A stretch of DNA of 64,000 nt from assembly GCF_001570585.1 (NCBI RefSeq), contig NZ_BBXF01000008.1:124001-188000 (forward strand). The letters run 5' to 3'. Below are positions 1 to 6,772 of the stretch, piece after piece. Position 1 is the first letter of the stretch, and the number at the start of each line of letters is the position of its first letter. Source of the DNA: Herbidospora daliensis. Its GTDB lineage: Bacteria; Actinomycetota; Actinomycetes; Streptosporangiales; Streptosporangiaceae. The notes beneath the pieces are model-generated. The model was not told the DNA's origin, searched no databases, and saw only the letters and a program-made list of their open reading frames with translations. Made by a program: the position numbers and the translations under genes.

Positions 1-21
1 CGCGGGCGAGGTGGCTCGGCC

Positions 22-852
22 GTGCCCGAGGAGCGGGGTCATCGTGGGCGGGGTGGGTCGGCCGGATCCGAGCAGCCCGATTTCCGTGATCAGCGTGGCC
101 AGGCGACGCCCGGCCAGCCGGATCCTCGTGTGCGGAGGGGAACGGCAGCGCCTGGGGACTCCTCCGGACAGCCGGACCTGCACGATCAGCGCGGTCAGGC
201 GAGATCCCGGTGGTCAGATCCCGCTGGGCAGGGTGGCTCGGCCGCGCCCAGGCAGGCAGACCGTCGTAGGGAGGGCGAGCCGTCGGCGCCCAGGCGGCCG
301 GACTCGCACGCTCGCCCAGGCCAGGTGGATCCCCGTCGGCCGGGTGGTTCGGCCGGCGGGTCGAGGCAGGCGGATCCTTCTTCGCGGCGGGGGCAGGATC
401 CAGGCGAGTCGGGTCGGCCCACCGTTTCCGTTGGGCGGATGGAGCCGCGGGGGGCGGCTGAGCGGCTCGATGATCTGGTGGCGACTCGTCCCCATGAGGT
501 GGCCGCGACGCTCAGGGCCCTTCCGGCCGAGCGGGCCGGGCGCATCCTCGGGCTCATGCGGCCTGAAGGGGCGGCGGCGGTGCTGGTCATCCTGCCCCCC
601 GACCAGGGTGTACGTCTGCTGCTGCACACCGGTGAGCGCACCGCCGGGGCGTTGCTCGGCACGCTCGGGGTCACCTCGGCGGCGACGCGGCTCCTGGAGG
701 CGATGACCCTGACGCGGGCCGTCGGGGTGCTGGAGCATGTGCCGCCGGCCGTGACCGCCGGCCTGCTCAAGGCTTCGTCGGACGGCCGGTCGGGCCGGCT
801 TCTCAAGGGTCTGAGCCCCGCCACCAGGGCTCAGGTCACCGAGACCTACTAG
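22..852 (+). CDS. MgtE intracellular-N-domain-like protein with low-complexity N-terminus (5' end may lie outside window)
   Basis: The reading frame is open from base 1, so the true start may lie left of the window; the first GTG inside it is at 22. Residues 1 to about 145 are low complexity and rich in Gly, Arg, Pro, Asp and Gln, with imperfect repeats around 'DQRGQA' and 'RPDSHARPGQ'. Residues about 150-276 form a helical domain with repeated 'LPAERAGRILGLM' and 'LPPDQGVRLLL' units, the pattern of the MgtE intracellular N domain, which in magnesium channels is a helical superhelix. No CBS domain or membrane segment follows, so this is not a magnesium transporter. Role unknown; the domain probably serves as a protein-interaction or regulatory module. 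Confidence 0.6.
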   Translation: MPEERGHRGRGGSAGSEQPDFRDQRGQATPGQPDPRVRRGTAAPGDSSGQPDLHDQRGQARSRWSDPAGQGGSAAPRQADRRREGEPSAPRRPDSHARPGQVDPRRPGGSAGGSRQADPSSRRGQDPGESGRPTVSVGRMEPRGAAERLDDLVATRPHEVAATLRALPAERAGRILGLMRPEGAAAVLVILPPDQGVRLLLHTGERTAGALLGTLGVTSAATRLLEAMTLTRAVGVLEHVPPAVTAGLLKASSDGRSGRLLKGLSPATRAQVTETY

Positions 853-878
853 CACCTCCTTCGATACTCCCCAGCGGT

Positions 879-1487
879 TCAGTGGCCGCGGACGACGATG
901 TCGCCGTATGAGGTGGTGGCGCGGATGTCGACGGTGAGGTCGCCGTCGAACTTCTTGCGGAGGTCGCGCAGGGTGCCGTGACCGGTGGTCGCCTGCAGCC
1001 CCGCCGAGACCCCCGCCGCCACTCCGACCTCGATCGTGCCGTGGCTGGTCTTCAGGTCGAGCAGGCCGCTGACGGCTTCGTCGATGCGGATGTCGCCCTG
1101 CGCGGTGTCGGCGATGACGGCGCCGTCGACGGTGCCGAGGGAGATGTCGCCCTTGGCGGTCTGGACGCGGCCGCCGCCGAAGCGGCCTTCGGTGCGGAAG
1201 CCGGTGGCCATGCCGCTGCCTTCGGCGGTCGACCCGGCGGGCAGCTCGACGGTCACCTCGACCGAGCCGCTCTTGCCGAAGCGGGGGCTGTCGGGAGCCT
1301 TGACGTCCAGGACGCCGCCGGCGAATTCGACGGTGGTCTGCTCGGCGGCCTTGACGTCGGCCGCGCCGCCGGGGTTGGTCGGCCGGACGGTCACGACGGT
1401 GTCGGCGCGGTCGCCGGCGACGATGCGGACGCCGCCCATCGGGACGGAGATCTTGGCGGTGATGGCCTGGGGGGTGTCGAACTGCAT
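879..1487 (-). CDS. DUF4097 family beta-strand repeat protein
   Basis: The protein has 202 residues, starting at 'MQFDTPQ' because a GGAG ribosome site lies a few bases upstream; a longer frame to 1556 has no such site. The sequence is a run of short beta strands rich in Gly, Val, Thr and Asp, with 'GDI' and 'VDGAV' turns ('SVEVTVELPAGS', 'TAKGDISLGTVDGA', 'TSYGDIVVRG'). This matches the DUF4097 putative adhesin/beta-helix family, which is often a small cytosolic or surface protein next to a regulator. It is divergent from the GbsR/MarR-type regulator at 1721, and a cluster of TTGCAATG motifs lies between them, so that regulator probably controls it. Molecular function is unknown. Confidence 0.8.
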   Translation of the reverse strand: MQFDTPQAITAKISVPMGGVRIVAGDRADTVVTVRPTNPGGAADVKAAEQTTVEFAGGVLDVKAPDSPRFGKSGSVEVTVELPAGSTAEGSGMATGFRTEGRFGGGRVQTAKGDISLGTVDGAVIADTAQGDIRIDEAVSGLLDLKTSHGTIEVGVAAGVSAGLQATTGHGTLRDLRKKFDGDLTVDIRATTSYGDIVVRGH

Positions 1488-1564
1488 GATGTGCTCCGTG
1501 GTGTCCGGTGTGTTTCTGACATTCGAAAGGCTATGTTGCGTTCGCGAATCCTTCAACTGTCTCG

Positions 1565-1660
1565 TTGCATTGAAAAGGCATCACAGCAGCTAATGGCATC
1601 GAAATCATTGCAATGGAGGTGAGCATGAATGCAATGCGACGATGCCACGTGTTGCAATGA
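1565..1660. promoter_or_regulatory. Cluster of four TTGCAATG-type operator candidates
   Basis: The interval between the divergent DUF4097 and regulator genes contains TTGCATTGA (1565-1573), the perfect palindrome CATTGCAATG (1606-1615), ATGCAATGC (1629-1637) and TTGCAATGA (1652-1660). Four related copies within about 95 bp in a divergent promoter region are the layout expected for an autoregulated GbsR/MarR operator. Binding is inferred, not shown. Confidence 0.5.
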
Positions 1661-1720
1661 ACTGAGGGTGAAGGCCATAATCGGCAACGTCGAGGCGGTC
1701 GAGAGAAGGGGCGCGGCCCG

Positions 1721-2440
1721 ATGCCGGGAGGAAGACTCAGTCAGCAGGAGCGGCAGCAGATCTCCGCGGGGCTCGCCGACGGGCTGGCCTACGCCGAGAT
1801 CGCCCGGAGCCTGGGCCGGCCCACGTCCACCGTCACCCGTGAGGTCATGCGCAACGGCGGGCCCGCCGCCTACCGGGCCGAGACGGCCCATCGGGCCACC
1901 GAACGCCGGGCCCACCGGCGCAGGCGGTCGCCCGCGGGGGCGCCGGCGGCGGCGCCCGACGCCTACGGGCGGGATCCCGAGGCGGTTCGCGGGTTCGAGG
2001 AGTCGTTCACGACCTCGTTCGTCGAGTCGGGGCTGCCGCAGATGATGTCGCGCATCCTGGCCTGCCTCTACGTCAGCGACAGCGGCGGGATGACCGCCGC
2101 AGAGCTGGTGCGGCGGTTGCAGGTCAGCCCGGCGTCCGTGTCCAAGTCGATCGCGTTCCTCGAACGGCAGGCCCTGGTCAGGCGTGAACGGCAGGACAAC
2201 CGGCGGGAGCGCTACGTCGTCGACCTCGACCTCTGGTACCAGTCGATGCTGGCCAGCGCGCGGGCCAACGACCGCATCGTCGCGGTCGCGCGTGAGGGTG
2301 CCCAGGTGATGGGGGCGGACACCCCGGCGGGGCAGCGGCTCGAATCGGTGGCCCGGTTCATGGACCACGTCACCCACGACCTCATCCGGTCGACGTTGCA
2401 GTGGCGTTCGGTGCTGTTCCCCGACGAGCCGCAGTCGTGA
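1721..2440 (+). CDS. GbsR/MarR-type transcriptional regulator with an extra N-terminal HTH
   Basis: This 239-residue protein carries two DNA-binding modules. Residues 5-45 ('LSQQERQQISAGLADGLAYAE', then 'IARSLGRPTSTVTREV') match the HTH found at the N-terminus of IS30-type transposases. Residues about 90-170 form a winged helix of the GbsR/MarR type ('MTAAELVRRLQVSPASVSKSI', 'LERQALVRRERQDNRRERYVV'), followed by a helical dimerisation tail. Actinomycetes often carry this fusion beside a DUF4097 gene, as here. It probably represses the divergent DUF4097 gene and itself through the TTGCAATG cluster at 1565-1660. The effector is unknown. An A/G-rich site (AGGGG) precedes the ATG. Confidence 0.8.
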   Translation: MPGGRLSQQERQQISAGLADGLAYAEIARSLGRPTSTVTREVMRNGGPAAYRAETAHRATERRAHRRRRSPAGAPAAAPDAYGRDPEAVRGFEESFTTSFVESGLPQMMSRILACLYVSDSGGMTAAELVRRLQVSPASVSKSIAFLERQALVRRERQDNRRERYVVDLDLWYQSMLASARANDRIVAVAREGAQVMGADTPAGQRLESVARFMDHVTHDLIRSTLQWRSVLFPDEPQS

Positions 2441-2443
2441 GGG

Positions 2444-2743
2444 TCAGACCGTGTTGAGCGACAGGCCGATCACGTCGAGCAGGTGGGCGACCCGTTCGCT
2501 GGGCTTCTCGAAGACGAGGTCGTGGCCGCGGTCGCGGACGGTGGCGCGGGCGCGCATGAGACCGAAGATCCCGGTCGAGTCCATGAAGACGACGTCGGAG
2601 AGGTTCACGGTCAGCCTGCTGCGTCCTTCCGCCATGAGCAGGAGGAAGTCATAGAGGTCGAAGATCGACGCGATGTCGATGTCTCCGCCCACGTGGACGA
2701 CGATCGCGGCGCCGCGTTTGCGAACGCTGAGCCGGAGGTTCAT
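2444..2743 (-). CDS. STAS-domain anti-sigma factor antagonist
   Basis: A single STAS domain of 99 residues beginning 'MNLRLSVRKRG'. The motif 'FMDSTGIFGLM' contains the conserved Asp-Ser-Thr-Gly whose Ser is phosphorylated by anti-sigma kinases in SpoIIAA/RsbV-type proteins. In that family the unphosphorylated protein binds the kinase and frees a stress sigma factor. I chose the ATG at 2743 because the STAS fold begins there; a longer frame to 2893 would overlap the start of the DUF2945 gene. No cognate kinase lies nearby. It is convergent with the regulator gene at 1721-2440. Confidence 0.85.
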   Translation of the reverse strand: MNLRLSVRKRGAAIVVHVGGDIDIASIFDLYDFLLLMAEGRSRLTVNLSDVVFMDSTGIFGLMRARATVRDRGHDLVFEKPSERVAHLLDVIGLSLNTV

Positions 2744-2861
2744 CTCTCGATCCCGAGTCAGACGATCATCAGCATGTTGATGTGCTGGTAAAAGCCGCAT
2801 ACCCTGCCAAACCACCACATAAACCCTGCGTTGATCACGTGACAAGGGGTAGGGCGGCCAC

Positions 2862-3071
2862 ATGACCAACAAGAAGAAGGGTGACGAGGTCACCTGGAAG
2901 AGCCACGGTCAGACCGTCCACGGAAAGGTCGAGAAGAAGATCACCAAGCGGACCGAGGAGTCGGGCCGCACGGTCGACGCCTCGCCCGAGGAGCCGCAGT
3001 ACCGCGTGCGCAGCGACAAGAGCGGGCGGACCGCCGTACACAAGCCGGAGGCCCTCGATGACGACGGGTGA
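2862..3071 (+). CDS. DUF2945 (TUDOR-like) small protein
   Basis: A 69-residue basic protein: 'KKGDEVTWKSHGQTVHGKV' then 'QYRVRSDKSGRTAVHKPEAL'. This is the signature of DUF2945, a short SH3/Tudor-like barrel often annotated as hypervirulence-associated. The stop overlaps the start of the following DUF3140 gene by 14 bases, so the two are translationally coupled. The two families are commonly found together in actinobacteria. Biochemical role unknown. Confidence 0.85.
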   Translation: MTNKKKGDEVTWKSHGQTVHGKVEKKITKRTEESGRTVDASPEEPQYRVRSDKSGRTAVHKPEALDDDG

Positions 3072-3384
3072 CAAGGATTTCGACGAGGCGGTCAACATGA
3101 CGGCCGCCGAACTGGAGAAGTGGCTCCGCACCGACGAGTCCCAGCAGGTCGGGCAGAAGAACTCGGGAGGCGAGTCGACCGGCCACGAGTCGGGCCGCAA
3201 GATCGTCAAGATCCTGCGCAAACGCAAGGGGCAGATCACCGACGCCGACCGGGCGCACATGCGCAAGGTGACCGGCTACGTCCACCGGCACCTGGCCCAG
3301 CGCCCGAGCGGCGACGTCAGCGGCACGCCGTGGCGTTATTCGCTCATGAACTGGGGCCACGACCCGGCGAAAGCAGGATCTTGA
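3058..3384 (+). CDS. DUF3140 protein
   Basis: A 108-residue protein, 'MTTGDKDFDEAVNMTAAELEK' onward. It contains 'EKWLRTDESQQVG', 'ESGRKIVKILRKRK' and 'MRKVTGYVHRHLAQRP', the conserved features of DUF3140, proteins suggested to bind DNA. The start is inside the preceding gene (14-base overlap), which gives the family's usual length; an upstream frame to 2881 is out of register with DUF2945. Its 3' end overlaps the convergent alcohol dehydrogenase gene by 41 bases. Confidence 0.85.
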   Translation: MTTGDKDFDEAVNMTAAELEKWLRTDESQQVGQKNSGGESTGHESGRKIVKILRKRKGQITDADRAHMRKVTGYVHRHLAQRPSGDVSGTPWRYSLMNWGHDPAKAGS

Positions 3385-4543
3385 TCGCCCCGTCGCGCTT
3401 CTTCTGGAACATCTCGTAGGCCTGCGGGGCCTCGTCCAGCGGAAGCCGGTGGGTGGTCAGGTCCATCACGCCCAGCGGGTCGGCGTCGTCGGCGACCAGC
3501 GGCATCAGGTCGTCGATCCACCGTTTGACGTGGGCCTGGCCCATGCGCAGGGTGACGCCCTTGTCGAACAGCTTGAGCATCGGCATCGGGTCGCTCATGC
3601 CGGCGTACACGCCGGAAATCGAGACCGTGCCGCCACGCCTGACCGCGTCGAAGGCGGTGTAGAGGGCGCTCAGCCGGTCGACCCCGGCCGTCGACATGAG
3701 CGGCGCGGCCAGCTTGCCGGGCAGGAACGTGGTCATGGTCTGGGCGACCTTGGCCACCGGTGACCCGTGCGCCTCCATGCCGACCGCGTCGATCACCGAG
3801 TCGGCGCCGCGCCCGCCGGTCAGGTCGAGGATGTGCGCCTGGACGTTGTCGATCTCCGAAGCGTCGACGGTCTCGATGCCGTGGCGGCGGGCCATCTCCA
3901 GCCGTTCGCGCACCCCGTCGACGCCGATCACGCGGTGGCCGAGATGGCGGGCGATGCGGGCGCACATCTGGCCGATCGGGCCGAGGCCGATCACCGCCAC
4001 CGAGCCGCCCTCGGGCACGTCGGCGAAGGCGACCGCCTGCCAGGCCGTCGGCAGCACGTCCGACAGGAACACGAACCGCTCGTCGGGCGGCCCCTCGGGC
4101 ACCTTGATCGGGCCGAACTGGGCCTGCGGCACCCGCAGGTACTCGGCCTGGCCGCCGGGGACCTGGCCGTAGAGCTTGGTGTAGCCGAACAGGGCGGCGC
4201 CCTTGCCCTGGTCGCGGACCTGGGTGGTCTCGCACTGGGCGTAGAGCCGCTGGTCGCAGGTGTGGCAGTGGCCGCAGGAGATGTTGAACGGGATCACCAC
4301 CCGGTCGCCCGGCCTGATGTGGGCCACCTCGGGCCCGACCTCCTCGACGACGCCCATGGGCTCGTGGCCGAGGATGTCGCCCTCGTCGATGAACGGGCCG
4401 AACAGTTCGTACAGGTGCAGGTCGGAGCCGCAGATCGCGGTCGTGGTGACCCTGATGATCGCGTCGTTCGGCTCCTTGATCGCAGGATCGGCGACCTCGT
4501 CGACGCGGACGTCGCGCTTGCCGTGCCAGGTGACTGCCTTCAT
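3344..4543 (-). CDS. Zinc-dependent alcohol dehydrogenase (formaldehyde-dehydrogenase-like MDR)
   Basis: A 399-residue medium-chain dehydrogenase starting 'MKAVTWHGKRDVRVDEV' behind a GGGAG site. Visible features are the catalytic zinc region (Cys in 'TAICGSDLHLY', then 'GHEPMGVVEEVG'), the structural-zinc Cys cluster 'CGHCHTCDQRLYAQC', and the NAD(P) Rossmann motif 'VAVIGLGPIGQMCARIA'. Length and the insertion after the zinc lobe match the glutathione-independent formaldehyde dehydrogenase-like subgroup. Expected activity is NAD(P)-dependent oxidation of an alcohol or aldehyde; the substrate cannot be read from sequence. It is a monocistronic gene, divergent from the decayed ABC transporter. 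Confidence 0.85.
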   Translation of the reverse strand: MKAVTWHGKRDVRVDEVADPAIKEPNDAIIRVTTTAICGSDLHLYELFGPFIDEGDILGHEPMGVVEEVGPEVAHIRPGDRVVIPFNISCGHCHTCDQRLYAQCETTQVRDQGKGAALFGYTKLYGQVPGGQAEYLRVPQAQFGPIKVPEGPPDERFVFLSDVLPTAWQAVAFADVPEGGSVAVIGLGPIGQMCARIARHLGHRVIGVDGVRERLEMARRHGIETVDASEIDNVQAHILDLTGGRGADSVIDAVGMEAHGSPVAKVAQTMTTFLPGKLAAPLMSTAGVDRLSALYTAFDAVRRGGTVSISGVYAGMSDPMPMLKLFDKGVTLRMGQAHVKRWIDDLMPLVADDADPLGVMDLTTHRLPLDEAPQAYEMFQKKRDGAIKILLSPGRGPSS

Positions 4544-4682
4544 GGTCTGCTCCCTCGAATTCGAAAGCCCCCCTTGTTCGCCGTGCCCTCCTTCGAAAAC
4601 CGCTAACGGATCCGATGGCCGTCCTCCTGTTGGCCGCGATCTCCGCGGGTCGTCCGCGACCGGCTTCACCACCATGGGGTTC

Positions 4683-5375
4683 GGCCTGCCCGGAGAAGGT
4701 CCATCCCGACATCCCGGTGACCATCAACCAGGGGCAGTTCGACGAGCAGGCGTTCCTATCGCCGACCAGGGCGGCTGGAACCGGGTGAAGGCCTTCGCCG
4801 ACACCTTCGACTACTTCGGCGCCGGCAACCCCTTCGCCAAGGACCAGCTCGGCATGTTGCCGACCGAGCAGTTCGTGGTGGCCGCCATGGCGGGCGCCGA
4901 CCCCGACGCCGACATCACCGTGCTGCCCTTCCTCGGCCGCGACGGCACCCCGGTCAACAACGTCGGCGGCAACGCCTGGGCGGCGCCCAAGGGCGCGAAG
5001 AACCCCGAGGCGGCCTGCACGTGGATGAAGGAGATGACCTCCGCCGAGACGTGGATCGCGGCGGCCAGGGCCCGCCAGGCCAAACGCACGGCCGAGGGCA
5101 AGGTCAACATCGGCACGTACACGGGCAACATGAAGGCCGACGAGGTGATCTTCGGCGAGATCGTCAAGCCGTCGGGCCACCGGGCCTACGACGACGCGGT
5201 CACGGTCATCCGCTCGGTGCAGCAGGCCGGTTTCACGGTGCCGCCGTCGCGGGCCGCCGCCGAGTTCACCACCGCCTACCAGCAGGCGGCGACCCGGGTC
5301 CTCCAGGGCGCGCAGCCGGCCGCCGAGTCGCTGCGCCAGGCGCAGGCCGAGGCGGTCAGGGCGCTCGGCCCGTGA
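4683..5375 (+). pseudogene. Sugar ABC transporter solute-binding protein remnant
   Basis: Only the C-terminal half of an extracellular sugar-binding protein remains: 'VKAFADTFDYFGAGNPFAKDQ' ... 'FVVAAMAGADPDADITVLPF' ... 'AWAAPKGAKNPEAACTWMKE'. In another frame just upstream (about 4683-4760) one can read 'HPDIPVTINQGQFDEQAF', which continues the same family, so there is a frameshift near 4760. The signal peptide and N-terminal lobe are gone. Its stop overlaps a GTG of the next fragment, preserving the ancestral operon spacing. Confidence 0.75.
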
Positions 5376-5758
5376 GGACGGTGCTGTTCGCGGCGCTGCG
5401 CAACGTGCCGCGCGAGCTGACCGAGGCCGCCATGATCGACGGCGCGGGCACGTGGGCGCGTTTCCGGCACGTCACCCTGCCGATGATCAGCGCCGCCTTG
5501 TTCTTCGTGGTGATCGTCGACACGATCGCGGCGCTGCAGATGTTCGACCAGGTCTACACGATGTACTTCGGCACCTCCCAGGCGCAGCAGACCAGCGGCG
5601 ACGCCGCCCTGTTCTACGTCGTGTACCTGTTCCAGCAGGGCTTCCAGTACCTCCACATGGGCTACGCCTCCGCGCTGGCCTGGTTGTTGTTCGCGGTGAT
5701 CGCCGTGATCACGTTCGTGCAGATCAAGGTCGGTGACCGTCTGGTGCACTACGAATGA
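5372..5758 (+). pseudogene. ABC sugar permease remnant (MalF-type), N-terminally truncated
   Basis: About 128 codons remain, starting at a GTG overlapping the upstream stop: 'LRNVPRELTEAAMIDGAG' followed by 'ARFRHVTLPMISAALFFVVI'. The 'EAAMIDGAG' sequence is the EAA loop that contacts the ATPase in binding-protein-dependent permeases. Two transmembrane segments follow. The first four helices expected in a roughly 300-residue permease are missing, so this cannot form a working channel. Confidence 0.75.
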
Positions 5759-6310
5759 CCGCCCGCCGGATCTTCCCCCTGATGCTCCTGGCCGCCGCCT
5801 CGGCGATCTTCCTCTACCCGTTCGTCTGGCTGGTCCTCGCCTCGTTGCGGCCGCGCGACCTGACCTTCGCCGGGCAGTTGCCGATCCCGTTCCGGCCGCA
5901 GAGCTACGCCGACGTGTGGGCGGCCGCCCCCATGCTGACGTGGCTGCTCAACTCGGTCGTCGTCGGCGTCGCGGCGGCGCTGGCGGTGACGGTGTCGAGC
6001 GCGTTCGTGGCGTTCGGGTTCGCCTACTTCCGGTTCCCCGGGCGCGGCCGGCCCTGATCATCGCGTTCGTCTTCGAGCTCAAGGCGAGCTGGTTCGACCT
6101 GATGAAGCCGCTGATCTACCTCCAGGACGCGGAGCTGTTCACGCTGCCGCGCGGGCTGAAGGCCGTGGTCGACCAGTTCTACCAGGGCGGCGACCCGAAA
6201 TGGGAGATCGTGCTGGCGGCAGCGTGGTGACCACGCTGCCGCTGATCGTGGTCTTCTTCCTCGGCCAGCGCTACTTCGTGCAGGGCATCGCCACGACCGG
6301 CCGCCGGTGA
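5755..6310 (+). pseudogene. ABC sugar permease remnant (MalG-type), internally deleted and frameshifted
   Basis: The start overlaps the previous stop (ATGA). The first 100 codons encode two transmembrane helices ('IFPLMLLAAASAIFLYPFVW', 'WLLNSVVVGVAAALAVTVSS') and stop at 6057. The frame then shifts: 'LPRGLKAVVDQFYQGGDPKWE' is readable to 6230, and another shift gives the typical end 'LPLIVVFFLGQRYFVQGI' to a stop at 6308. The EAA loop region is deleted. This completes a three-gene transporter operon in decay; no ATPase gene is present. Confidence 0.75.
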
Positions 6311-6316
6311 CCGGCC

Positions 6317-6772
6317 TCAGCTCACCAGCGCCTGGGTCGCCGAATCCTTCAGCCGCGCGTTGGCCCAGCGCAGCTGGCGCAGCGTCTCGGGGTGACACCG
6401 TTCGGCCAGCGACAGCAGGTCGGCCCGCCGGGCGCCCTGCGCCGCCTGGGCCAGCAGCTCCCAGTCGGCCGACACCCCGGCCGCCAGGCGGTAGAGGTAG
6501 CGGAAGTCGGCCAGCAGCAGGACCGAGGGCTCCCGGTGGCCGAGCCAGTCGCGCGTCAGGGGCACCGGGCCGTCCGACGGGGTCAGGTCGAGCCCGAACT
6601 CCTTGCCCGCCGGGGCCAGCGCGCGCAGGTGGTCGAACGACCAGGCCGCCAGGTCGCGGGCCACGTGGAAGGTCTCGTGGTCGTTCCGGTGCCGGTCGGC
6701 CATGGTGAGCAGGGCCCGGCCGAGTTCGTCCTCCGACCGGTGCAGTTCGTCGATCAGCAGGTGGAACTTCAC
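6317..6772 (-). CDS. Helical protein co-operonic with molybdopterin oxidoreductase
   Basis: A 151-residue protein starting at a GTG that overlaps the oxidoreductase stop (GTGA). It is all-helical by eye ('HRSEDELGRALLTMADRHRN', 'ETFHVARDLAAWSFDHLRAL', 'ETLRQLRWANARLKD') with two His-rich stretches. I do not recognise a named family. The coupling suggests an accessory or partner of the molybdoenzyme, such as a maturation or electron-transfer helper, but that is inference from position only. Confidence 0.7.
   Translation of the reverse strand: MKFHLLIDELHRSEDELGRALLTMADRHRNDHETFHVARDLAAWSFDHLRALAPAGKEFGLDLTPSDGPVPLTRDWLGHREPSVLLLADFRYLYRLAAGVSADWELLAQAAQGARRADLLSLAERCHPETLRQLRWANARLKDSATQALVS

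Noticed and set aside
3336-5180. 614-codon minus-strand frame across the alcohol dehydrogenase
   Set aside because: Arg/Pro-rich shadow; the dehydrogenase frame has all the motifs.
4260-5375. Long plus frame giving a full-length solute-binding protein
   Set aside because: The first 140 or so codons are antisense to the dehydrogenase and have no homology; only the C-terminal part is real, so it is a remnant.
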